Positions 54,447 through 64,000 of a stretch of 64,000 nt of DNA are shown here, piece after piece (the first letter of the stretch is position 1; each line of letters starts with the position of its first letter). The translations under genes and the position numbers were made by a program. The DNA lies in the NCBI GenBank assembly GCA_014905825.1, contig JACGCN010000026.1, positions 62,001-126,000 of the forward strand, read 5' to 3'. Origin of the DNA: Lyophyllum atratum (Eukaryota > Basidiomycota > Agaricomycetes > Agaricales > Lyophyllaceae). The notes under the pieces are model-generated. The model ran no database searches. It saw nothing but the letters and a program-made list of their open reading frames with translations, and had not been told where the DNA came from.

Positions 54447-56893
54447 GCTGCTACGGCGTTCCACCGGGCTCGTGCTGTTAGCTACACTCTGCATTAGATA
54501 GCTTGATAATCACATACCCATTGTCCGACCCATGCGCTGTGCGCGAGAAGTTTGAGCAAAAATACTGAGACGGTTCCAGGATCTCTAATACTAGCATGGA
54601 ATAAGTTGTTGGCAGTACTCACTTAGATTATGATGAAGATGTACCATAGTCGGACGGCCTGTGACATTGTCCATCGATATTGGGGACCTTTCTGGGGACG
54701 TGGTATGCTTCGATTGCATGCATGAGACTTCCGCTCACGATAAATTTGGTGAGCTGGCTATGCCAGTCGAGAAACTTGAACCGAAGCGCCCCCACCGGTT
54801 TGTGGCAGCGAAGTTGTGCCCTGCATCACGCAAGAGTATTCTGTCCTGAAATGAGCTTGAATGAGCCGCGGCCGGCTGCACACCGAAAAAAGGGAGAAAC
54901 GACATCGTTTCGGTGACAGGATCTACTTTCTCGTTGAGCTCTTGTCTGCTCTTGTACGGCAGGCGGCACCGCTCTAGGCTCTGGAGGCTTCGATCAATTT
55001 TCGATCTCTTCTCTAACCCAGGACAGGCCCGTAGCACTGGGGATAGTTTATCAACGACGGTCTGGACGTTTTAGCTTGGATGATTGGGGGGAGGCACAAA
55101 ATGTTTGGTGCGTTCGTCGAGGGCTTGATTAATAAATGGTTCACAGTGTTCGATAAATTCAATAAACAGAGGAACAACAGTGCGAGGGGTTACTGAGAAG
55201 CCTGAGATGCGGATCAACCTGTTCTCGAGATAAGTTCGGTATCGTAGGCCTTGATTTAGAAGGGCAGTGGTCAGAGACAAAGGAAGACGATCAAAGACGA
55301 TGAGCTGGGTTCCAAAGATGGGCTCTCACCGTGACCACGATGTCGACCTACAACACCCCCACCTCCACTCGTTAGCAGCAACTCACCAGGCCTGAACCGC
55401 TTCATAGCTCATTGATAAAGGCATTAGCTGTTGCCCAGGAGTCACCGTTCCTATGCTTTATCGCGGGCAACAGGGCCGACAAATCATAACTCTTGGATAA
55501 ATTATCTCTCCACTATCAACGCCATGCGTGCGCAGATCTCAAACCAGGCGAGGTCAACAAAGCTTCGGTCACTGTCATGCCCATCATACGCCAATTATTT
55601 CGGGAATCTGACAAGGTAGGGCAGGGTAATCGCTTCAGCGAAGGCGGGCGCGGAGGGATATCGACTGGTACACAGAGCGGTGCCACTTTAGCCGTTTGTG
55701 TGACTTGGTACGTCTTCCTGCCCTTCCTTTACCCGCAGCGTGTTGACTCTTTCGTAGTGGGTCCACCCACGATTTCTTAGAATGTGGGGGGTCATCACCA
55801 CCAACAACGTGCTTTCCCTATGTGACTGGTTCGCAACATCGCAACATCACACACTGGAATCGTGAGCCTTTATCGGTCCGTACGACGTCCCTTGACTCTT
55901 GGCGCAGTTGATGAGTGGCTCCCTTTGAATCGGTCCCTCGTTCCTTACCTCAAGAGCTGGACATCGCCAACCGCTCACACTCCCAATGTTACACCGTCCC
56001 CGCCATTTCTTCAACCCTACTGCGTCACGCCCATTCCTGCAGTCCTGTCCGTCTGCCGCCGTATAGTCTCCACGACCCCCAAAAGACGATATAGGAACCA
56101 TTACGCAACGACGTCCAAGCCCAACGCGCGTGACGTGGATCCATCCATCCACAGGAACCAACGCTCCTTGGCTTCCTCCTCTCTGAGTCGCTTTGCCCTT
56201 CGTATGACTCGGTGCGGTCACTGTAACTTGATTTCTGCTTTCCTCAACGAAAGGCGCTGATTGGTCTCGCACGCCTACCACCTCACTCGGGATCCACGCC
56301 CGACCTTGTCGCAGCACTCTTACCATATCCGCTGTAGCGTGAGTCGAAATTAGACTTCGATAACTCTGTCCATCTCGGAGGTCTGTCCGGGTCGTGGGAC
56401 GTGGACCTTGGGGAGTCGGGGTAGGGCGGGTGGTTACATGCTTGCGAAGGACGGGGCGTGCTGTAGATGCTGGAGAGGGGGTAGTCGGGGGTAGTCGAGG
56501 GACATCGTTGTTCGGTGCTTCTCTGGGCACCTCATGAGATTTGTTATCCACCCCCCCCCCGTATCGTTCGTTCTCCCCGTTATCGTTGTGGAGTTCATGG
56601 GCACGTCAGGTCCCACTTGGTAGTTTCGCGACTTCTGATATGCCTGTGACTATACTTTGGAACAACCTTACATGCGTAGTTGATGTGGTCACCTGTACCG
56701 ATAACATTGTCGAGTACATCCGGAAGATGTGCGTCGTCTGCTATAGGCTGGGGCCAGAGGTGTGAGTGGAACGCGTGGAACGCGTGCATGGTCAAGTCTA
56801 ATTACAGAGAGTGCAAAAAATACATGGATACGAATACATTTCTAGTCAATATTCTACAGGTCTAATGTACAACACACCTTTCCGCGCGCCTCC
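54447..56893. other. Intergenic, only weak ORFs
   Basis: The longest frame is on the minus strand (56,551-55,847). It is Pro/Thr-rich at its start (from DNKSHEVPREAPNNDV) and contains a GTAAGA donor after THATADM. There is no ATG in frame at its beginning and no recognisable domain, so I leave it as a weak candidate. A short C run occurs at 56,553-56,561. Confidence 0.35.
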
Positions 56894-57277
56894 CTACCGC
56901 CCCCCCAGCTCCCGATGCTCAACCTGCACATCCCACCCCTCCGGCCACCTCACCCTTCTCAGCTCCTCCACACACGCCACACTCCTATTCTGCCCCAGCT
57001 CACAGCACAGCCCCGCCCTCACCTCCTCGCCCTCGCCCGCCCTCCCCAGGTGCGCCTGTATCGCTCCAGTAATATCGCCCAACCTCCTGCGCACGCTCTC
57101 GTCGGCCATGAGGTGGTTCCGCAGGGCCTCGCTTGTGCCGTCGTGGGATTGGCGGATGCTTATGGGGGGGTTGGGGAGGCTGCGGACGTCGAAGAGGAGG
57201 CCGGGGGTGGGGGCGGGGTAGAGGGGGCCGCGGCGGTGGCTGAATGATGTGATGATGAGACGGCGGGGGTGGTTCAT
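56894..57277 (-). CDS. RapZ C-terminal-domain protein, stand-alone
   Basis: A single exon of 127 residues starting at an ATG, 213 bp head-to-head with the PWWP gene. It aligns by eye with the C-terminal domain of bacterial RapZ/YvcJ proteins: a SFSHRRG start, FDVRSLPNPP, a Gly-rich loop region and GQNRSVACVEEL followed by HREL near the end. In bacteria this domain binds glucosamine-6-phosphate or a related ligand, while the N-terminal P-loop domain is a nucleotide-binding module. No P-loop domain is present here. The fungal ligand is unknown. Codon use is GC-rich like the adjacent gene. Confidence 0.75.
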   Translation of the reverse strand: MNHPRRLIITSFSHRRGPLYPAPTPGLLFDVRSLPNPPISIRQSHDGTSEALRNHLMADESVRRRLGDITGAIQAHLGRAGEGEEVRAGLCCELGQNRSVACVEELRRVRWPEGWDVQVEHRELGGR

Positions 57278-57490
57278 TCTTCCTCACTGTTGTGTACGTT
57301 GTAGGGACATGGGTATGATGACGACACTGAAGTTATCGATGATCGCGCACAGACCCGCGTGGAAACACGTCACGTTGTGCGCGCGTGGGAAACGCAAACG
57401 GTTAGGTTGTTTGTCTGTCCCTCCTCATCGTCCGACCACACACCAACACCAACACCAACACCACCACCGCCGACTGTGCACACAGCGATC
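57278..57490. promoter_or_regulatory. Bidirectional promoter region
   Basis: A 213-bp interval separates the ATGs of the divergent RapZ-C and PWWP genes, so both promoters must lie here. It contains an accaacacc microsatellite (57,443-57,465) and no clear TATA box on either strand. Confidence 0.5.
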
Positions 57491-60453
57491 ATGAGCAAAA
57501 AAGCCAGCAAGGCCGCGCCCAAGGAGGTCTCGTCGTACGCACAGCGCGACATCGTGCTCGGAAAAGTACGCGGGTTCCCCCCGTGGCCCGGTATGGTACG
57601 TTGGCTTTTGCGTGGTGGGAAGGCGAGTGGCTGATCATTCCCCCCGTGTGTGTGTGTTGCGTGTGTAGGTTGTGGACCCGGAGACGGTACCGGAAGCGGT
57701 GCAGCTGGAACGACCGGCGAAAAAGGCCAACTTTTACTGTGTCCAGTTCTTCCCGGCTGGTGACTAGTGCGTGGCGTTTTTTTTTGTCTTTGTACGGCAT
57801 GGATAAACGCTGATGGATCTCTTCCTTCTCCTTTTCTTTTCATATTCATGTTCCTCTCCTGCTCGTGCCGCCACCCACGTGCCCCTCCTCCTCCCTTTGA
57901 CCTCCCTCCACGCCTATTCCCCTCTGTCCTATCCCTCCTGGCGTCCCTACGAACAGCGCGTGGCTCGTCGCGAAAGACATCTCAAAACTCCAAACCCACG
58001 AGATCGAATCCTACATCAACGAGCCCTACAAGAAATCCGGCGAGCTCCTCCAAGGCTACCGCACCGCCCTCGACCCCACCTCCTGGGAAGCCACCCGCGC
58101 CTCCGCCCTCGCCTCCCCGCCCTCCCACGAAGAGGAGGTCGACGAGCTCGACACGGACGACGAGGCCAAGCGGGCTAAAACCACGAAAAAGCGGAAACGC
58201 GAGAGCGAGCCTGCTGCGGCGAAGACAAGAAAGCCGCCGCAGGCCAAGAAGGAGAAGGAGCCGAAGGAGCCGAAAGCGCCGAAGGAGAAGAAGGAGAAGA
58301 AGGCGCCTGCGAAGCCGAGGAAGAGTAAGGCGAAGGCGCAGGCGCTGGTGGAGAGTGAGGATGAGCATGGGGAGGAGGAGGATGCGGAGGGGGAGGATGC
58401 GGGGCCGAGTAAGAAGGCGAGTCCGCCGCCTGCGAAGAGGGTTAAGCGGGATAAGGCGGGTGAGAAGGAGAAGGAGGAGGGTGATGAGGATTGTGGGTTT
58501 GTTGAGCTTGGAATGTTGGAGCAGTGTGCTGATTTGGTTGTTTGCAGCTAAAATGGCCGCGGATTCAGAGGCGCTTAAAGTCCGGGAATGGCGCCACCGC
58601 CTGCAAAAGGCTTTCCTCAGCAGCAAGACTACACCCGAAGAGACGGTACGTCAACTTCCCTCCCTTCCTTCCTTTCCTTTCTCCTTTGTCTGGTTCTTTT
58701 TGCGCTCGTTATCGCGTTTTCTTGGGGTATCGGGTCTTTGCTTGACCCTAACCCTAGCACCGGACGTTGCTTTTTCTTTTCGTTCTCCTTGTTGCCTTGG
58801 GCTTGGATTCCTTGACGTGGTTGCGCGGCGTGTGTGCGCGAATTTCCTTTTTGATTAGTGCTGTGGATGGCTTTATGTGCTGTTCGATGGCGGCGCTGTG
58901 CTTTTTTCGGGATTTTTCGCTATCTTCCCTCACTCCTCCAATTCGGGTTCTATGGGCTGGGGCTTGATACACCCCGGTGCTCGTTGGTTCATTGCAACTT
59001 TCACCCTACGCACCCCCCTGTTTCGGACCGTTTGGTTGCCTCATCATTTGCGCCGTCATTCATCTCTCCGGCCCCTCCTTTGCTTTTGCGTCTTCGTTTT
59101 GTCGACCTTTTTCATCTATTCACCTTCACGCGCGCCTTCCGCGCCTTCCTCACCCTTTTATTCGTTTTTTATCTTTTTTTGGGGGGTATTGCCGCTGGAG
59201 TGCGATGTTTCTTGGGGGGTCGGGGGCGGATGGAACCCTAACCCTAGCCACGCCGCTTTCTTTACGTTTTTGGCTGGTTGGGAGGGGTCGTCTTCAGGAG
59301 CGTGTGTGAGGCTCCGTTTTGGCGTGGGTGTGCATGTTGGGTGGGCCGGGGGGTGGTGGCTGTCGTTGGTTGGAGGCGTTCGGTGGGATTTGTCGGTTTC
59401 GACGCATCCTAGTCTTTCTTTTCTTTGATTTCAAGGGTGGGGGGTTGATACACGCGCTGCGGGTTCCATGCGCGGAGTGGTGCTTCTACGTGTTTTCATC
59501 GGTGATTTGAGGCAGGTTGGGGCGGACGGTTCTTTTTTCCCGGTTTTTTGGGTCACTTTTTGGTTTATGCGACGGTCTCTTTTTTCCTTTTGCATCTCGT
59601 TGCCTCATCCCGTTGCCTCATCCCGGCCGTCGCTGTGTACCTGCTCCCCCACGTCCTCCTCTTGTTTATATGGGTTGATATTGCGGGCGTTTTCGACTTG
59701 TCTAGGGAGTGGCGTGGTGGGACCCTAACCCCACTCGTCGACCTTGCCTCATTCTCTTCTTCTCATACCTTCCCTTCTCCTTTCGATTCCTACTCTCGTA
59801 CCTATTACAAAGGTGACTGACCTCCCCTCCTTCCCTTTAGGACATGCCGCCCTCGACGCCCTCTTCACAACGGTAGAGCAGCACGAGAACATGACCGTCG
59901 CCTACCTCCAATTCTCCAAGATCGGCAAAGTCATGCGCCACATCACCCTCCTCACCGAGGACCGCGTGCCGCTGGACGGGGAGTACCGCTTCCGGGAACG
60001 GGCAAGGGCGCTGGTGGAGAGGTGGCAGCTTGTCTTGGGGGCGGGACGGGGGGGTGAGAAGGGGGAGAAGGAGGTGAATGGGGGTGGGGGAAGGAGGAGG
60101 GGAAGGAGGAGGGGATGGGGGCGGGGATGGGATGGGGGTGGAGGAGGGGGCGAATGGGGTTGTTGAGGAGGGAGAGAAGGGGGGTGATTTGAATGGGCAT
60201 GCGGATGGTGGGTTTTTCTCTTTGTTTTCCTTTGGTTTTTAGCTGAGGGCGATCTGTTGCAGCGGATATTGCGGAGCCCACCAAGGCAGAGGCGGAGGAC
60301 GAAAGCATGGCGGATGTGGATGCGCCAGGCGAAGCGGAGGTGGTGGATGCGCAGGAGCAGGAGCAGGAGCAAGGGCAGGCGGACGCGACGGGGGAGGCTG
60401 AGGCTGATGTGGCGATGGCGGAAGTGGAGGCGGAAGCGGATGCTGAGATATGA
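57491..60453 (+). CDS. PWWP-domain chromatin protein, LEDGF-like
   Basis: Nuclear protein expected to bind methylated histone H3 through its PWWP domain and partners through a TFIIS N-terminal/IBD-like helical domain. Inferred exons: 57491-57595, 57669-57766, 57957-58492, 58548-58645, 59841-60207, 60263-60453. PWWP motif FPPWPG is at 29-34, with FYCVQFFPAGDYAWL after it. A basic/acidic low-complexity middle (KKRKRESE, KEKKEKKAPAKPRK) leads to REWRHRLQKAFLS and ALDALFTTVE...FSKIGKVMRHI. The acidic tail ends EAEADAEI. Two frame conflicts exist: exon 4 ends in phase 0 while exon 5 needs phase 1, and a G-rich run near 60,030-60,110 shifts the frame once more. The 1195-nt intron 4 is about 20 times the local norm. 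Confidence 0.8.
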
Positions 60454-61051
60454 GCTCTGCCTTTTTAATCTTTTTGGCTCCCCCTTATGAAAAAGAAATC
60501 GATCAACGCTGTTGGGACTGCGCCCCTCACCTCACTTACTCACCCTGCACTGTAATGCTTTTTTTATTACTTTACCAATTGGCCGTGCCTCGGACTCCTC
60601 AATCGTTCTTGTCGCTTCGTTTATTTTGTTTCTGTGTGTATGTTCTTATGCTGTGGTTTGTGCTGGGGAGGTACACGTTTTTTAATCTTTTTGAATGGTC
60701 GTTGTTGTCTTTTCTACCTTCTTTCGTTGTTGCTGTCGTGGTTGAGATGTATATATGTGGTAGGGGTGGTGTAATCGAGGGCTTGGTGCTAGCTTGGAAT
60801 GAGGCAATGTGGGAGATGCATGGGGAGACGTCTATAAACTAGTATACCACTGATGGAGAATCAGAATACGCGTGTAGTTATTTCTATTCAAGTTGGGGAC
60901 GTGACTATGGAATATGGCGGGAATAATTGAGATATAAAGTTACAACAGGAGTTGATGTGGTGGTGTGGATGGTCAAAAGTAAGCGACCTTTGAGTGAAAT
61001 TGCTGGCTCGCAAAATAGTCGGGCGCGTTCAACTAGTGAAGGCGACAGAGA
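60454..61051. other. 3' region between convergent genes
   Basis: The T-rich start is the likely 3' UTR of the PWWP gene. Nothing else supported. Confidence 0.5.
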
Positions 61052-61677
61052 TCACCAGGATCCGAATGGCCGTGATGGCTGGGATGGCGGAATGAAATCG
61101 AAACTGGGATCGGCTTCCATGAAGTCAGCGAGGAGAATGTCGTATGTGGCGTCGAGTTCAAAGGCAGGAAGCCCTGCCCCACTGATCTGCGTCGTGTCAC
61201 CAGCGAAGGGTAACGGATTGGTCGTCAGATCGAACCGTTCAATGTGCCCAACCTCCACATCCACTGGGTCTGCTAGCGCGTCTCTGACGAGAACAGACTC
61301 AAAATAGCCATCGCCGGTCAATTCCACGCGTCGCCCGCCGCTGCCACTTGCGACCTGTGACGATTTACTGGGATATTGCTCGACCGCCTCATTTGAAGAG
61401 CATTGGTCTGTGCGAACGGGACTGGGATTGGGTGGGGGGTCGTTCTTCTGCGTTCGTTTGTCAGAACCCTGTGATCGTGAGGATAGATATGCATACCTTC
61501 GACTTCGTTTTCTTCGACCTATTCCTCGAGCCTTCTTTCCCTTCGGTGCTGTCCAGACAACTCATGCACAAGTGTGAAGGGTAGGGTTCGTTTCGCTGAT
61601 TTCTCCTAGCCGTTGCGCGCCGTCGATAGTGAGCCTTGACCCGCGGGTCCTCCGCTTCCCACATTTGAGCAATGACC
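61052..61677 (-). CDS. HMG-box-like regulator, 3' exons only
   Basis: Two exons in transcript order, 61677-61497 and 61387-61052, join in frame. The first begins after a GTACTCAG acceptor and reads VIAQMWEAEDPRVKAHYRRRA, which matches the second half of a MATA-type HMG box (the helix 2 and 3 region with QMW and the basic YRRRA). It is followed by EPYPSHLC, where HMG proteins have YPDY, and then a basic SRNRSKKTKSK patch. The second exon is acidic and ends DFIPPSQPSRPFGSW. The first half of the box should lie upstream on the minus strand (above 61,690), but I could not find a convincing exon for it. DNA-binding transcription factor by inference. Confidence 0.45.
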
Positions 61678-62408
61678 CTGAGTACAGACATGTAGGGTAC
61701 GAGAAGTCGTCGGGATGGAGGGAGAGAAACAAGTGGAAGGTGTGGTTGAGTTGTTTTATGGTGTTTGTGGGAATGGGCTCTCGATGGTCAATTGTCCGTC
61801 GCCACTGGCCCAATCAACTTTGTATCTCCGATACCGCCGTCAAAGCAGGCCAAGGTACGTGAGGCCAAAGCACGCCTCCTGATAACGCTCCCATCATGAG
61901 CCACACTGGCACGAACCTCCAAACAGCCCAAGGTCCGCATTGGCCTTTGGTTCAAATTCGACCTCGAGCAGGACCAGCTCATACCACATTTTTTAGGACA
62001 TCGACGGAGAAACGCGGTGGATCTAGATACACCGCGAAAACGCTTGGGAGTAAAGATCATCGATACTGAATACTGGATCACAGGCAGAGCGCTGGCAGCG
62101 TACCACCAGCGCTAGGTTTGGCAATCGGAATCGATGCTATGTATTTCCTTGAGAGACCAGAAAGAACGTTTTCTTGAAGCCGAGGTACTGTACTTGCCAC
62201 CAAAGGAAGTTTCGACTCGGGAATCGTACGGGAGTATACATGACTCTGTGGTTGAACGTACAGTCCTTCCTTCCTATAGCTACGGAAGTATCCAAAGGAA
62301 TTGAGGCTGGGGTGAACTGGATGGGACTGGTCAACTCGATCGTCAGCAGAAATCCAAAAATACACGCACTGGGATGTTTTAACAGGTCTGATGTTTGCAA
62401 CTTTCGCG
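61678..62408. other. Unresolved region 5' of HMG-like exons
   Basis: It should contain the 5' exons of the HMG-box-like gene if that gene is intact. Several minus-strand frames are open (for example 62,081-61,788), but none encodes the N-terminal half of an HMG box that I can recognise. Confidence 0.3.
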
Positions 62409-63643
62409 CTAGAGGATTTTCGACGGGATAACTCTTTCACCGTCCCTTTCGACGAAAAGACGACCATTCGAGAGTAGCCCTGGCATGTTTTGCTGGAATA
62501 ACAAGGTTCGGGATGCATTATATCGTCGTTCGGCGCAGGCGTATATCATTATCTTCACGGAACGCAACTGAGGAACAGCATCCTTTTCAGAAAGGAGCGC
62601 ATCTATCTGGCTCCAAGTCCATGCGCAACCCTCAGGACTATCCAAAAAAACACAGTTCGTCGTCAGGGTAAAATCTGATATCTGTCAGATGTTGGAGGTT
62701 CGAGATCGACTCGGAAAGGCTTGCTACGTAGCATAGGGTCTCCAAGTCGTGCAACTCCAATGTGATGATTCGTAACTTTTCAAAAACGTGAAAATCGATC
62801 GCGGTTGTCGTCATGCCGGCTTTTGGGTAGAAGATATTGGCACATGAGGCGACAGACGGGAAAGACATGCTTACCTGAATCAATGTAAAGCACCAACTGC
62901 TCTAGGTAAGGCCCCGTGATTTCAAGAATCCTGTTACGATCAGTATTCGGACCACTGCAGATATTGATCGCGATTATACGAAGGCGAGAGCTAGCCAGAG
63001 GCGACTTGGAGTCACGCAGGGCGGCTCGAAGTCGCTCATCATTCACAGGACCATAGAGGCTGACCGTGTGGAGATATCCACGCTTGTCTGCGTCAACGGA
63101 TGGCGGTAAGGTAGAAGGGCTGTCGGAATCGATATTATGTATGCCGCATCCCCACATATGTATAGCTTCGAGATGGAAGCACGGACGGAGGATGTTGGTT
63201 GGGAAGCGTTGCACATTATGGACGTACAGAATGCGTAGTGTGGGCAATTGCAGTAGTTTCTGCATAGCGGTCCTAAAGCTGTCCGGCAGACCCGGCCAGA
63301 GTATACCAGGCTCAGCGGCCGCGAGTGTCGTAGTATGTAGCCGAATCAAATTCGGGAGGGCGGGGAAGGATGCATCAAATTCAGATCCAAATGATGGAAG
63401 CAAGAAGGAGAGAGATTCGATGTAGCGGCAAAGCCGAGGGTTGGATATCAAAACTCGATTCAGAGCTCGGTCCCTGCTGCTCCCATGCGGATTCAAGGAC
63501 CAAAATACCGATCTGAATAGTAGTTTTTGCGCTGGATATCGAAAAGCAGAGGATACAATGCTGCAAGCTCGCAGCGTGGATAAATTGAATGGGACCTCCT
63601 CGAGTACCTTGTCGATGATCTCCTGGGGAATTGCGATTGGCAT
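62409..63643 (-). CDS. F-box/LRR-like protein, copy D, frame break
   Basis: Minus-strand member of the family at 23.7-31.7 kb. Exon 1 is 63643-62875 and exon 2 is 62819-62409 in transcript order, with the family phase-1 intron. It starts MPIAIPQEIIDKVLEEVP, followed by LRACSIVSSAFRYPAQKLLF. The body has LRILYVHNV and LEAIHMWGCGI. In exon 2 the frame hits a stop after DDELCFFG, because a run of seven T (plus-strand A at 62,644-62,650) is one base too long for the family frame. The next frame continues with the conserved CAWTWSQIDALL and NMPGLLSNGRLFVE to 62,409. Without that one base the length would be 392 residues, like its relatives. It is either a recent pseudogene or a homopolymer sequencing error. 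Confidence 0.7.
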
Positions 63644-64000
63644 GGAAGGATGATTGGTTTTTGTTATCGTCGATCGTTGACAGCGATGTGCTGGCGACAA
63701 AAGGTCTGTCGTCAGATGGTGATGGCTTAGTCAGCTCGGGGCCGAAGTTCTGGAGAGAAGAAAAGAGGGGTCGAGCTTCTACCAGCAGAACTTCTATGTA
63801 GCGTTATAGGTCGATGTTACTTGTTTTGTGGACCCGCCTCATGTTCCGATATCACAAATGGCGAGGTGCGGCGCTCATAGATATTAGACAACTTGCAAAC
63901 AGTGCTCAAGAGATGCCTAGCGGAACGACAACTGTGCGACCATGACCTCGGAGTCCATCGACTCCTACACGAAGGCGACCCAGATTGAGGAGCCGTGACA
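63644..64000. other. Upstream region of F-box copy D
   Basis: The presumed promoter of copy D and the window edge. No further feature supported. Confidence 0.5.

Noticed and set aside
55847..56551. Minus-strand 234-codon frame
   Set aside because: It starts at a GTG, is low complexity at the N-terminus and has no domain. Kept only as a weak mention.
58745..58757. Telomere repeat, suggesting a chromosome end
   Set aside because: Only two repeat units occur at each of three places, inside a gene and flanked by ordinary sequence.
57767..58858. 363-codon arginine-rich ORF over the PWWP gene
   Set aside because: It is a frame-shifted reading of the Lys/Glu-rich exon of the PWWP gene, which has domain support in its own frame.
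1..64000. CRISPR array or prokaryotic operon
   Set aside because: Dense spliceosomal introns and fungal gene families throughout. The tandem arrays have no spacer-repeat structure.

Overview
The window looks like nuclear DNA from a filamentous basidiomycete, most likely an agaricomycete. The genes are cut by many short introns of about 50-60 nt with GTNNGT donors. There are three class I hydrophobins, a family of F-box/LRR-like proteins, a fungal G-alpha gene with a diverged copy, a berberine-bridge-type oxidase, and a chromodomain Ty3/gypsy retrotransposon. The species cannot be named from the sequence. Exon joins were inferred by eye from splice consensus, reading frame and paralogue comparison.

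Layout. 1-11,860: a degenerate tRNA-like fragment, a C-rich minisatellite and a cgcacct array into which a near-intact LTR retrotransposon (1978-11643) has inserted. Its two 801-bp LTRs look identical. It has a one-base frame break between reverse transcriptase and RNase H, plus an additional unidentified reading frame after pol. 11,860-16,750: gene-poor DNA with a 104-bp tandem duplication, a retropepsin-like fragment, a possible hAT-like end and frame-broken protein-like stretches. 16,753-23,058: two G-alpha genes about 3.4 kb apart, same strand and same core exon structure; the second has lost the catalytic Gln of switch II. 23,723-31,738: three two-exon F-box-like genes, with a hydrophobin on the minus strand between the first and second. 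A fourth F-box family member lies at 62.4-63.6 kb on the minus strand.

32.8-43.5 kb: a 13-exon membrane-anchored amidohydrolase, a conserved-type hypothetical protein, cytochrome c oxidase subunit VIIc (COX8-like) and a secreted beta-lactamase-like serine hydrolase. 43.5-49.3 kb: a small secreted M15/hedgehog-type peptidase-like gene, a bicovalent-flavin BBE-type oxidase, a broken copy of the M15-like gene, and an intron-containing tRNA that reads as Trp(CCA). 49.7-51.3 kb: a small two-pass membrane protein and the retromer adaptor SNX3/Grd19. 52.2-54.4 kb: a head-to-head pair of nearly identical hydrophobins with a shared 33-bp promoter-proximal block. 56.9-60.5 kb: a stand-alone RapZ C-terminal-domain protein divergent from a PWWP/LEDGF-like chromatin protein that has an unusually long, repeat-bearing intron. 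61.0-61.7 kb: the 3' part of a probable HMG-box regulator.

No operon-like pathway unites these genes. The recurring theme is local duplication followed by divergence or decay (G-alpha, F-box, hydrophobin, M15-like).
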